Assembly: GCA_964521285.1 (NCBI GenBank)
Contig: CAZFQS010000008.1
Span: 62,001 to 126,000, forward strand
Length of the DNA: 64,000 nucleotides
Source: G020354785 sp964521285
GTDB lineage: Bacteria; Bacteroidota; Bacteroidia; Bacteroidales; UBA10428
Reading direction: 5' to 3'
A program made the translations under genes and the position numbers. Below the pieces are notes generated by a model. It made no database searches and was not told where the DNA came from. It was given only the letters and a program-made list of their open reading frames with translations. Of the stretch, positions 54,452-62,903 are shown one piece after another. The stretch's first letter is position 1; every line of letters starts with the position of its first letter.

Positions 54452-55213
54452 ATGAAAAATTTATGGAGTTTTTATATTACGAGAGTTTTTTCTTTGATGT
54501 CAATATTAGTGATATCCGGTTCTGCTTTCGTCAATTTATCTTTTGCACAAAAGCAGGAGGACAGCAAACCCAGAATAAATATCGATGTAAACAAGAAATA
54601 TGATGAAAAAGGAAATATTATTTTGTATGATTCATCTTACTCATATTCATGGTCAGGACGCGGAAATGATATAGATATTGATTCAGTATTTGAAAATTCT
54701 CACCATCATCTTGAATTATATAATTATGATGATGATCATTTTTTCCCCCATTCTTATATTTTCCCTGAATTTCCGGATTTTAACCTGGAACCTTTTTTCA
54801 GATATAGTGATTCGTCATTTATATGGCATGATGATCTTGATACTGTTTTGAGACGTAATTTTCATGATGATTTCTTAAATTGGAATTTTGATTATAAACA
54901 GTTTGATTATAAATCAATTGACAGTATTATTGATAATTTTCCCTATAGCTTTCATAACTTCCCGGGAATTCCGGACTGGCATTTTCAACCTTTTGGCCCA
55001 TGCGACTCAATGGACTTTTGGTACAGCCCTTTTGAAGATAGATTCCCGGACAGTTATTTTGATGATTTGGAGAAGCATTTAAAGGAGATGAGAAAATATT
55101 TTGAAAAGAATTATGGCTCCTCGCCTGATGGCCATAATAATTTATATCGCAGGGATTTAAAAGATAAACTTCCGAATAAACCAAAGAAAAATACCATCTC
55201 TATTAAAACATAA
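54452..55213 (+). CDS. Secreted Asp/His/Phe-rich hypothetical protein
   Basis: 253 residues from ATG 54452, giving a signal peptide (LMSILVISGSAFVNLSFAQ); a GTG upstream adds 37 residues and is rejected. It resembles secreted Bacteroidota hypotheticals that carry INIDVNKKYDEKGNIILYDSSYSYSWSG, a calcium- or metal-binding-like stretch. Residues 85-230 are rich in Asp, His, Phe and Tyr (NYDDDHFFPHSYIFPEFPDF). The family and role are unknown to me. Confidence 0.78.
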   Translation: MKNLWSFYITRVFSLMSILVISGSAFVNLSFAQKQEDSKPRINIDVNKKYDEKGNIILYDSSYSYSWSGRGNDIDIDSVFENSHHHLELYNYDDDHFFPHSYIFPEFPDFNLEPFFRYSDSSFIWHDDLDTVLRRNFHDDFLNWNFDYKQFDYKSIDSIIDNFPYSFHNFPGIPDWHFQPFGPCDSMDFWYSPFEDRFPDSYFDDLEKHLKEMRKYFEKNYGSSPDGHNNLYRRDLKDKLPNKPKKNTISIKT

Positions 55214-55220
55214 ATTCTTA

Positions 55221-55622
55221 ATGGGTCTTTTTAATTATGACTCAAAAGCAAGGATTATTGCTGTTATTTCATTGCTGATTGTTACACCTGCCGGATTTTA
55301 TTCAAAGTTTTATAACGGACCTGCCAGTGTATGGGTTAATAACTCTTTTGGAGGGCTTTTATATGAAATATTCTGGTGTCTGGTGATTTTTTTGCTATTT
55401 ACCTGGATAAGGGCATGGAAAATCGGACTGGCAGTATTTTTTGTTACCTGCTTGCTTGAGTCTCTGCAACTATGGAATCCTCAATTTTTAAATTATATAC
55501 GCAGCTTTTTTATTGGTCAGGCTATTCTGGGAAATTCATTTAGCTGGTCTGATTTTATATACTATTTTGCTGGTAGTATTACCGGTACATTATGGATTTT
55601 CTTAATAAAGAGGAACACTTAA
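55221..55622 (+). CDS. DUF2809 family membrane protein
   Basis: 133 residues with four hydrophobic helices. The family signature is clear: WVNNSFGGLLYEIFWCLVIF, CLLESLQLWNPQFLNYIRSFFIGQAILGNSFSWSDFIYYFAG. Function unknown. It starts seven bases after the preceding gene and is probably co-transcribed. Confidence 0.9.
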   Translation: MGLFNYDSKARIIAVISLLIVTPAGFYSKFYNGPASVWVNNSFGGLLYEIFWCLVIFLLFTWIRAWKIGLAVFFVTCLLESLQLWNPQFLNYIRSFFIGQAILGNSFSWSDFIYYFAGSITGTLWIFLIKRNT

Positions 55623-55654
55623 GTATTCACTATGTCTGTCAGAAATATGAATAT

Positions 55655-56569
55655 TTAGCGAAGGAGGTACATTTTACGGGCCTGAGAGAGATCACCTGAC
55701 TGTATCTGGTAAAAATATATCCCGTTTGATACTTTTCTGCCATTATGATCTCTGCCGTTCCACCTTATTGAGTGCCTGCCTTTTGGAAACTTTCTGTCAG
55801 CAAGTTCAGTAATCTCCTGTCCAAGTATATTAAATATTTTCACCCTGACGTTTATATCCTCCGGAACCTGAAAGTTAATCTCTGTCTCGGAGTCGAATGG
55901 ATTAGGATAGTTCTGCTGCAATATAAACTGAAAATTGTACTCGCCTGGTCCGTTAAAAAATAAAAGAGGGGTATCAAACTCCAGTTCATCAACAATAAAA
56001 AATGAACCCTTATGATAATCATTTGAGCCTGTAGGTCCGCAAATAGTAAAAGTAATTAAACATGTATTGGGAATTTCTTCTGATGTATAATTTATATCAA
56101 TTGAAAAAGGTGTATATGCGATAGCTCCGGCTTCTATAGACAAAGCCCCTATTCCCATACTTGTTGTTTCATGAAACATTATAACAGTTATCTGGAACTT
56201 ATCTCCTTCAGCAGGATAATACTGATAAAATCCTGAGAATACATAGTGTTTCTCAGATACTGAAAATCCTAAATTCTCGCTTCCGGGGGGAACTGATGTC
56301 AGTATAGGACTTATTAGAGTTTCAACCGGAGGAGAACCTGCTGATAGCACCTCGCCGCGGGCGCCATAGGTGCCTGAGTGATTGTCAGTAGTTCGTGTTA
56401 CGGGAATGGCAAAACCCTCCACTGCCTGGAAGGTCCAGTTATCAGGCATTAGAATATTCGAATACACTGACCAGTTTTCAAAGTCTGTATTTGGAATTTG
56501 TGCTTTGGATATAGAAGAAAAAGAGACAATCAATATGAGCAATATTGATTTTATGTAAATGATTTTCAT
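55655..56569 (-). CDS. T9SS type A sorting-domain secreted protein
   Basis: 304 residues. A signal peptide ends near SKAQ. It begins IPNTDFENWSVYSNILMPDNW, typical of the PCMD-like carbohydrate-binding modules of surface proteins in this phylum. Residues 215-304 are a sorting domain: QQNYPNPFDSETEINFQV, VRVKIFNILGQEITEL and NGIYFYQIQSGDLSQARKMYLLR. It should be carried outside by T9SS. Ligand unknown. Confidence 0.88.
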   Translation of the reverse strand: MKIIYIKSILLILIVSFSSISKAQIPNTDFENWSVYSNILMPDNWTFQAVEGFAIPVTRTTDNHSGTYGARGEVLSAGSPPVETLISPILTSVPPGSENLGFSVSEKHYVFSGFYQYYPAEGDKFQITVIMFHETTSMGIGALSIEAGAIAYTPFSIDINYTSEEIPNTCLITFTICGPTGSNDYHKGSFFIVDELEFDTPLLFFNGPGEYNFQFILQQNYPNPFDSETEINFQVPEDINVRVKIFNILGQEITELADRKFPKGRHSIRWNGRDHNGRKVSNGIYFYQIQSGDLSQARKMYLLR

Positions 56570-56783
56570 TATGACTTCTTGTTAATCCTGCAATAATGTA
56601 GCGATATCTTGTAGTAAAATCGTGTTAATATAATATTTAATGTGAAAATTAAAAAATTTTAGCAAATATAAATATTATTTAGACTTCTGATTTAATTAAT
56701 TGGTATAGATTATAATTAAGTAGCGTTACAAACTTACAAAAGGTTTTTAACAATCCCGCATTTATTTTCAATTTTTCCCTTAT

Positions 56784-57701
56784 TTACTTAATGTCATTGA
56801 TATTATAAGGAGTCATTTGATATACATAATAATTCAACCAGTTATAATATAGCAGGTTGGCATGGCTTTTCCATCTAACCTTTGGCGTCTTGCCGGGATC
56901 ATCTCCTGAAAAATAATTCCTGGGTAATTCAATACTCAGTCCTTTCTTAAGATCTCTTTCATATTCTTCCTTAAGAGTAGTCGGATCATATTCAGAATGC
57001 CCTGTTACAAAAATCTGGCGCCCGTCCCTTGTCATTACTATATATGTACCGGCTTCCTGAGATTCAGATACAATTACTAAATCCCTGACTTTTTCAATAT
57101 CCTCCTTCCTGACCTCTGTGTATCTTGAATGAGGAGCCTGAAATTCTTCATCAAATCCCCTGACAAGAGGTATTTTAGAGTCATTTATTGTATGATAAAA
57201 AACACCGAACAATTTTTTGTCAAGCATATATTTCGGTATATTGTAATAATGATACAGTCCGGCCTGTGCTCCCCAGCAAATGAACATAGTGGAGGTAACA
57301 TTACATTTTGCCCAGTCCATAATCTCCTTTAATTCTTCCCAGTAATCAATTTCTTCAAAATCAAGGAGTTCTATTGGTGCCCCGGTAATAATCATTCCGT
57401 CAAACTTTCTGTCTCTGATCTCATCATAAGTTTTATAAAAAGCCTGCAAATGTTCTATAGGAGTATGCTTGGACACATGATCTTTAGTATGTAATAAGAC
57501 TATCTCCATCTGTAACGGAGTATTTGAAAGTAACCTGAGAATATGGGTCTCTGTAGTTATTTTAACGGGCATCAAATTCAATATAACTACCTGCATAGGT
57601 CTTATATCCTGATGTGTAGCCCTGGTTTCACGCATCACAAAAATATTTTCCTCATTAAGAATCTCAATTGCAGGTAAATTGTCAGGAATATTTAAAGGCA
57701 T
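56784..57701 (-). CDS. metA: Homoserine O-acyltransferase (acetyl-CoA-specific by residue 111)
   Basis: 305 residues. It acylates homoserine at the start of methionine synthesis. Cys142 in FICWGAQAG is the nucleophile, and GHSEYD carries the catalytic His and Glu. Residue 111 is Glu (GAPIELLDFEE). In the MetA family Glu at 111 marks acetyl-CoA use and Gly marks succinyl-CoA, so this should be an acetyltransferase. A TAATTTTG -7 element for this strand at 57725-57732 with CAAA at 57755-57758 (22 bases apart) may be the promoter. No SAM riboswitch-like fold is seen. Confidence 0.95.
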   Translation of the reverse strand: MPLNIPDNLPAIEILNEENIFVMRETRATHQDIRPMQVVILNLMPVKITTETHILRLLSNTPLQMEIVLLHTKDHVSKHTPIEHLQAFYKTYDEIRDRKFDGMIITGAPIELLDFEEIDYWEELKEIMDWAKCNVTSTMFICWGAQAGLYHYYNIPKYMLDKKLFGVFYHTINDSKIPLVRGFDEEFQAPHSRYTEVRKEDIEKVRDLVIVSESQEAGTYIVMTRDGRQIFVTGHSEYDPTTLKEEYERDLKKGLSIELPRNYFSGDDPGKTPKVRWKSHANLLYYNWLNYYVYQMTPYNINDIK

Positions 57702-57834
57702 ATTATTTTGTTTATAATAAGTGGCAAAATTAGTGATATATTATTTACAGGCATCAAAAATTGTATTATATTTAATTTAAACAAACCTGCTTATACAATG
57801 CTATTTAATTAACTGAAAATAAATGTATTACAAC

Positions 57835-57864
57835 TTTGGCATTCTATTTGCAGCTAAAATTTTG
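57835..57864 (+). promoter_or_regulatory. Possible promoter for the OB-fold protein gene
   Basis: TTTG at 57835-57838, 18 bases, then AAATTTTG at 57857-57864 (first base differs from TAnnTTTG). It lies 27 bases before the start codon. Confidence 0.4.
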
Positions 57865-57890
57865 TAGAATTTAATTTAAAATTTAAAGAC

Positions 57891-58925
57891 ATGAAAAAAC
57901 ATATACTGATATTGGTAATGTTGTTGATAGTCGCAACTTCATTTGCTCAGCCCTCGAGGAGGACTACCAATAATACAAGGACTTCCGGAAATGAAAAGCG
58001 TACTGAAAGTACAGATGATAAAAAAAAGCCGGAAGTCAGGAAAGCTGATACACGACAACAAAATAAAAGCAGCGTTAATAAACCCGGGGTAACCCGAAAC
58101 AGGGAGGCCAAACCGGATAACAGACCTTCTGATAAGAGTACTGACAGACCGCCGAGAAGCGAATATTCAAATACTAATCGTCAGGAGCCGCCCATAAACA
58201 GACCTTCTGATCAGAATGTTGAAAGACCGCCGAGAAGCGAATATTCAAATACTAATCGTGAGCGTCCTGCAGACAACAGACCCGGTGGACCTGATATACG
58301 TAGTGATGAGCGCCCGGGAGTTCCCAGAGAAAGAAAACCTACCCAACCCCCGGAAAAAAGACAGGATGTTATAAGGCAGCCTGCCGGTCAACCACAGGCA
58401 ATTAAAGAAAGACCGCCTCAATACAATTCTTCAAGAAAGTTTGTTGAGCCCAGGCCGGTGATACACCATTATAACCGCCCGCCTCGTCCAAGGGAATACA
58501 GAGCAGAACGATATCCTTACAGAAGACCTCCCGGCATACATATCTACTGGACCCTTGATATGCGACATGATTATTTGAGATTTTATCCTGTTGTGAACAG
58601 CTGGCGTTATCCTGTTGGATACAGAATACCTACAATTTCAGCTTATGATGCATTGTATTATAACGGTGAAGTTATGAGTGTTTATGGAAAAGTGTATGAA
58701 GTATTTTATTCCGGAAGCACAGATGAATACTTCCTTTATTTTGGTGCCTATTATCCATATCACGATTTCACTGTTGTTATGCCAGGCTGGATAGCCAGGA
58801 GATATAGTTCTTATCCTGAAGCATATTTTAAAAGAGAATATGTAATAGTTACAGGATTAATTACCTCTTATAATGACAGTCCGGAAATTGTAGTACAAGG
58901 TGAAGGACAGCTGAGAATGTACTAA
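57891..58925 (+). CDS. Secreted Arg/Pro-rich protein with C-terminal OB-like domain
   Basis: 344 residues. A signal peptide ends near SFAQ. Residues 25-215 are basic and Pro-rich, with two copies of a 26-residue unit (RPPRSEYSNTNR core). The C-terminal 130 residues hold a domain with GEVMSVYGKVYEVFYSG, EYFLYFGAYYPYHDFTVV and EYVIVTGLITSYNDSPEIVV, the pattern of small OB-fold modules found in exported proteins. It might bind nucleic acid or a polyanion, as inference. A terminator follows. Confidence 0.75.
   Translation: MKKHILILVMLLIVATSFAQPSRRTTNNTRTSGNEKRTESTDDKKKPEVRKADTRQQNKSSVNKPGVTRNREAKPDNRPSDKSTDRPPRSEYSNTNRQEPPINRPSDQNVERPPRSEYSNTNRERPADNRPGGPDIRSDERPGVPRERKPTQPPEKRQDVIRQPAGQPQAIKERPPQYNSSRKFVEPRPVIHHYNRPPRPREYRAERYPYRRPPGIHIYWTLDMRHDYLRFYPVVNSWRYPVGYRIPTISAYDALYYNGEVMSVYGKVYEVFYSGSTDEYFLYFGAYYPYHDFTVVMPGWIARRYSSYPEAYFKREYVIVTGLITSYNDSPEIVVQGEGQLRMY
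58120..58275. repeat. 78-bp in-frame tandem duplication
   Basis: Two 78-base copies, 58120-58197 and 58198-58275 (phase approximate to within a base or two), encode 26 residues each in the Pro-rich part. The inner 40 bases are identical. The period is the same as in the bTHX tail. Confidence 0.85.
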
Positions 58926-58944
58926 TAAGCAAGTAACTTATATC

Positions 58945-58982
58945 GAGGGATTACAACCAAAGGGAGTAATCCCTCTTTTTTT
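58945..58982 (+). terminator. Rho-independent terminator
   Basis: GAGGGATTAC (58945-58954) pairs perfectly with GTAATCCCTC (58966-58975), followed by seven Ts. Confidence 0.92.
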
Positions 58983-59074
58983 ATCCCCTCCTCTGATTTG
59001 TGAAATTCAGCACACAAAGAATATTAAATATTAAATTTGTAAATATTTAATAATATTAAATCCACTAATTACCA

Positions 59075-60097
59075 ATGAGTGATAATCTGTTTGGTAAAAC
59101 AATAGCTGAATTAAAACTTATAGCTGAATCACTGGATTTACCGGGTTATGCTTCCAGGCAGATAGCTGACTGGCTGTATAAAAAAAATATTTCATCTGTT
59201 GAGGACATGACTAACCTGTCAAAGTCCGCACGACAAGCTTTGAATGACAGGTATTATATTAGCACCAATCCTCCGGTAAAAGAAGAAATATCCAAAGACG
59301 GAACAAGAAAATACCTGTTTTCCGTAAAAGACGGGAAATATATTGAAACAGTATATATTCCTGAACAAAAAAGAAGAACTTTATGTATTTCCACTCAAAT
59401 TGGATGCAAGATGGGATGCATATTTTGCATCACCGGAAAGCAAGGATTTCAGGGTAATCTTGATACAGGAGAAATATTAAACCAAATCAGAAGCCAGGAA
59501 GAAAATAACAGCATATCCAATATTGTGTATATGGGCATGGGTGAACCCCTCAATAATCCGGATGCCGTACTGAAAAGCCTGGAAATATTAACATCTGACT
59601 ATGGCTATTCAATGAGTCCGAGGCGCATCGCTGTTTCAACTATAGGCATTATGCCTGCTTTAAACCAATTTATAGAAAAAAGTGAATGTAATCTGGCAAT
59701 AAGTTTACAATCACCTTTTGAAGATGAAAGAAGATACCTGGTACCGCTGGAAAAGAAATATCCGATCAAACAAATTGTTGAAACATTAAGAAAATACAAT
59801 ATTAAGGGACAACGCCGGTTATCATTTGAATATATTATGTTTAAGCAATTCAATGACACTGACGCTCATGTAAAAGAACTGGCTGGTCTTCTCAATGGAA
59901 TAAAATGCAGAATTAACCTGATAAGATTTCATTCATTTAAAGGTTCTGTTCTCGAAAGTTCGGATGAACAGACTATCCGGAATTTCAAGGATAAGCTAAA
60001 CAGAAAAGGATTGTTTACTACTGTGAGAGTCTCAAGAGGACAAGACATTTCAGCTGCTTGCGGAATGCTTTCCACCAGAGTATTAAATAAAAGCTGA
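59075..60097 (+). CDS. rlmN: 23S rRNA (adenine2503-C2)-methyltransferase RlmN
   Basis: 340 residues. A radical-SAM enzyme that methylates A2503 of 23S rRNA and A37 of some tRNAs. The cluster-binding CxxxCxxC reads CKMGCIFC; MGMGEPLNN is the SAM-binding GGE-type segment; and the second catalytic Cys is in SAACGML. An exact TAAATTTG -7 element lies at 59032-59039, without a clear -33 box. Confidence 0.96.
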   Translation: MSDNLFGKTIAELKLIAESLDLPGYASRQIADWLYKKNISSVEDMTNLSKSARQALNDRYYISTNPPVKEEISKDGTRKYLFSVKDGKYIETVYIPEQKRRTLCISTQIGCKMGCIFCITGKQGFQGNLDTGEILNQIRSQEENNSISNIVYMGMGEPLNNPDAVLKSLEILTSDYGYSMSPRRIAVSTIGIMPALNQFIEKSECNLAISLQSPFEDERRYLVPLEKKYPIKQIVETLRKYNIKGQRRLSFEYIMFKQFNDTDAHVKELAGLLNGIKCRINLIRFHSFKGSVLESSDEQTIRNFKDKLNRKGLFTTVRVSRGQDISAACGMLSTRVLNKS

Positions 60098-60187
60098 ATT
60101 ACAATAAATAAGGTTGATGTTAAAAACTAAATTGAAAATTTTGAATTTGTTTTTTTAACTTGATTTATCTTTTTTATAGTTCCTGTT

Positions 60188-60874
60188 ATGCTAAAATCTT
60201 ATATGATACTGTTTCTCGTCAGTCTGTTTCTCAGCCTTACTGAAATCTCCAAATGCCAGACAAGATATGGGAACGAATTGAATGACAGTGTACTTGTAGC
60301 TATTGATTCAAGAAATAATATCTTATATACAGGGATAGACAATTATATAATTGCAGACTTTTCAAAATTTGAAGAAAATTATGAATATATTATCAAAGTT
60401 AACAATGGAATTGTCTTTTCTGATAGCAATTATTATGTAGCTATACCTGACAGACCGGGCGATGCCCGTTTCCTGGTATTGGGAATAAGGGATAATGATA
60501 CTGTTCTTATCGGTTACAGGTATTTTGAAGTAAGGAATGTTCCGGAACCCTTGCTTGCTATTGATACATTAAGGTTAAAAGAAGAAGATGTTATAAGCAA
60601 AAATCATTTTTTAAACAGTGACAGTCTTGATATTTTCATAAGTGATGATATTATAGGCTCTGAAACCTGGTTTAGAATTATAAAGTTCACTTTGGGATAT
60701 TTATATGGTGGTTATTATGTTGAACATACAAATGACACAAAAATAATATCCAGGGAGACGAAACAAATCATTTACACTATTGGACCCACAAAAGAAATAA
60801 TAATAAAACCTGTTGTTGAAGGCGAGGGAAAATTGATTAAGGAACTACCCATTTTCAGGCTTACTCTGTATTGA
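60188..60874 (+). CDS. Exported protein with GldM-like C-terminal domains
   Basis: 228 residues with a signal peptide ending at KCQ. The body resembles the third and fourth domains of GldM: NILYTGIDNYIIADFSKF corresponds to its NVLYRGVDNPI segment, and YRYFEVRNVPEPLLAIDTL to FRVKxVPDPxA. The last domain ends KEIIIKPVVEGEGKLIKELPIF. It lacks the transmembrane helix of GldM, so it would be a free periplasmic piece. It may interact with the T9SS motor; this is an inference from resemblance alone. Confidence 0.65.
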   Translation: MLKSYMILFLVSLFLSLTEISKCQTRYGNELNDSVLVAIDSRNNILYTGIDNYIIADFSKFEENYEYIIKVNNGIVFSDSNYYVAIPDRPGDARFLVLGIRDNDTVLIGYRYFEVRNVPEPLLAIDTLRLKEEDVISKNHFLNSDSLDIFISDDIIGSETWFRIIKFTLGYLYGGYYVEHTNDTKIISRETKQIIYTIGPTKEIIIKPVVEGEGKLIKELPIFRLTLY

Positions 60875-60882
60875 GTAAGGGG

Positions 60883-60953
60883 ACAGCGCCCTGAAATCGT
60901 TAATCCTAAATCTTAAATCCATTGGGGCGTTATCCTTTTGCTGTCCCCTTCTG
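60883..60953. repeat. GGGACAGC palindromic element enclosing heptamers
   Basis: AAGGGGACAGC (starting about 60879) pairs with GCTGTCCCCTT (ending about 60952), an 11-bp perfect arm. Inside lie AATCGTT, AATCCTA, AATCTTA and AATCCAT, a 7-base-period repeat whose complement is the GGATTTA unit at 49626-49667. The element begins just after the preceding stop codon. Confidence 0.65.
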
Positions 60954-61026
60954 TAAAGGGCTTTCTCCTCTTCTATTATCATTTTAACTTGCTTTGTATC
61001 AGATTTTTCCATAAATTTGGTCAACT

Positions 61027-62028
61027 ATGGAAAATATTGTAGACATACAAAACCAGATTTTTCAAAAAATTATTGATCAACTGCCCCCCCATATCTCACT
61101 GGTAGATGAAATTTCTGATGTTCTTGAAATAAGTACGGACAGCGCATATCGCAGAATAAGGGGCGAAAAACATTTATCCATTTACGAAGTTCAGAAGCTA
61201 TGTGAAAAGTACAGGTTTTCTGTAGATGATTTAGCGAGCAAATCCATAAGTACTGTTACATTTCGTGCCACCCTTCTAAGTGAAGAGGATTTTAATTTTG
61301 CCAACTATTTTGAATCGCTTCTCGATAACATTCAGGTTGTCTCACTCCATGAAGAGGCAGAGGTGATATTTCTTCTGAATGAAATAAATCTTTTTCAACT
61401 TATACAGGTACCTGAAGTCTATGCTTTTAAACTGTTCTACTGGCAAAAATCAAACCTGGGTTTTCCGCAATACAGGGACAAGCTGTTTACATTCGACCTG
61501 CTGGATGATGAAAAAATAAGAATAACATCAGAAATCACAGAACATTACACTAAGCTTAAAACAATAGAATTAACGACCGAGGAAACACTTATAAGCATTT
61601 TAAAACAGGTACTGTTTTATAATGAAGCCGGATTTTTTGAGACAAAAAATGATGCTAAAAAACTCTGCGAGAAACTTATTGAGCTGGTAGCGCATTTAAA
61701 ACACCAGGCAGAACTGGGATTCAAGTTTGCCTTCGGGAAAAAACCGGCAGGTAAAGAAGGGAACTTTTTATTATACTATAATGACATTCTTCTTATTGAT
61801 CAGACAATACTGGTAAAAGCCGGAGATAATTTTTCTACATATATTACTAACAATGGTATTAATCTCCTTCAGACTTATAATAAAAGCTTTTTTCAATACA
61901 ATTATCAATGGTGTAAAAATCTGATTCAAAAATCTACCTTAATTAGCGGAACAGGGGAAAAGGAACGCAATAAATTCTTCCTGAAACTCAATGAAAAGAT
62001 CCAGAATGTAATCAGCCAGATTGGTTAA
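61027..62028 (+). CDS. HTH-domain transcriptional regulator
   Basis: 333 residues. The N-terminal 75 residues form a helix-turn-helix (SLVDEISDVLEISTDSAYRRIRGEKHLSIYEVQKLCEKY split across 24-62). The rest is mostly helical with no recognised ligand domain. It belongs to a type often seen in Bacteroidota, where the HTH is followed by a long helical effector region. Targets are unknown. A TAAATTTG -7 element at 61012-61019 lies so close to the ATG that the transcript would be leaderless or nearly so. Confidence 0.78.
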   Translation: MENIVDIQNQIFQKIIDQLPPHISLVDEISDVLEISTDSAYRRIRGEKHLSIYEVQKLCEKYRFSVDDLASKSISTVTFRATLLSEEDFNFANYFESLLDNIQVVSLHEEAEVIFLLNEINLFQLIQVPEVYAFKLFYWQKSNLGFPQYRDKLFTFDLLDDEKIRITSEITEHYTKLKTIELTTEETLISILKQVLFYNEAGFFETKNDAKKLCEKLIELVAHLKHQAELGFKFAFGKKPAGKEGNFLLYYNDILLIDQTILVKAGDNFSTYITNNGINLLQTYNKSFFQYNYQWCKNLIQKSTLISGTGEKERNKFFLKLNEKIQNVISQIG

Positions 62029-62198
62029 TTTTTGCAAAATTCAATTATATCACGAATATTAAAAGGCAATAATTAGTAAAAAATCCTAATTGTTCGGATT
62101 TTATATTGGAAAATACTAAAAATGTCCTTTTATCACAGATAAAATTCACTTTATTAGTAAAATCTGCAAATTTCCACACATCCCTTGCAAATTCCCGT

Positions 62199-62229
62199 TT
62201 TGATCAGCCATAGTATCCCTTTAAATTTG
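62199..62229 (+). promoter_or_regulatory. Consensus Bacteroidota promoter
   Basis: TTTG (62199-62202), exactly 19 bases, then TAAATTTG (62222-62229), a perfect match to TTTG-N19-TAnnTTTG. It lies 50 bases upstream of the hypothetical gene at 62280. Confidence 0.72.
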
Positions 62230-62279
62230 CTTTGAAAATCAGAAACTGACAACTTAAGCCATTTTAAAAAATTATAATT

Positions 62280-62837
62280 ATGAATAAAAAACACTTTCTT
62301 AAAAAGCTAACATGCCTGGTCTGTTTTATGATAATTTCATTAAACTGGTGTACCGGACAGGAAAACTATGAATCAGAAGATGCATTTTATTGGATTAATC
62401 TCGGAATAGGGGGTTCGTCATATGGATTTTCTGCGGGCGGAAATGCCTCATTTCAAATTAAAAACACTGTAGGCTCTTTCAGAATTATTTGTAATGAAGA
62501 ATTGAGCTTTTTCAAGACTCCCAATAAATTATGGGATATAGGATTTATGTATGGATTGATTTCAAAGAAAGAAAGGAGTTTAGCTTCAATATCTGCAGGT
62601 ATCGGCATTATAAGTAGTTCTGAAAGGGGAAGGGAACTATCATGTGATGGTAATGGATGGTTTAGTAGCTGTGAATATCAAATGTCTAATAATATTACAA
62701 TAGGAATCCCAATAGAGGCACAACTTTTTTTGACAGGAAAATATATTGGAATAGGCATATCTGGCTTTGCAAATATAAATTCAGAGTCTTCATATGCCGG
62801 AGCATTGCTCTGTCTCCAATTTGGCGAACTTAGATAA
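62280..62837 (+). CDS. Exported hypothetical protein, probable small outer-membrane barrel
   Basis: 185 residues. A signal peptide (LVCFMIISLNWCTGQ) is followed by alternating beta-strand-like segments rich in Gly and aromatic residues (WINLGIGGSSYGFSAGGNASF, SLASISAGIGIISSS, GIGISGFANINSESSYAG), ending LLCLQFGELR. This suggests an eight-stranded barrel, though no family is recognised. Four Cys residues in one loop (ELSCDGNGWFSSCEY) may form a disulphide. Confidence 0.7.
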   Translation: MNKKHFLKKLTCLVCFMIISLNWCTGQENYESEDAFYWINLGIGGSSYGFSAGGNASFQIKNTVGSFRIICNEELSFFKTPNKLWDIGFMYGLISKKERSLASISAGIGIISSSERGRELSCDGNGWFSSCEYQMSNNITIGIPIEAQLFLTGKYIGIGISGFANINSESSYAGALLCLQFGELR

Positions 62838-62903
62838 TAGAAAACCCAGGTAATTCCCAATTAAAAAAACATTATAGTCTAAGATTGTTTAACACAAAAC
62901 CTT

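Noticed and set aside
57702..57890. SAM riboswitch upstream of metA
   Set aside because: The leader is short and AT-rich with no recognisable multi-stem fold.
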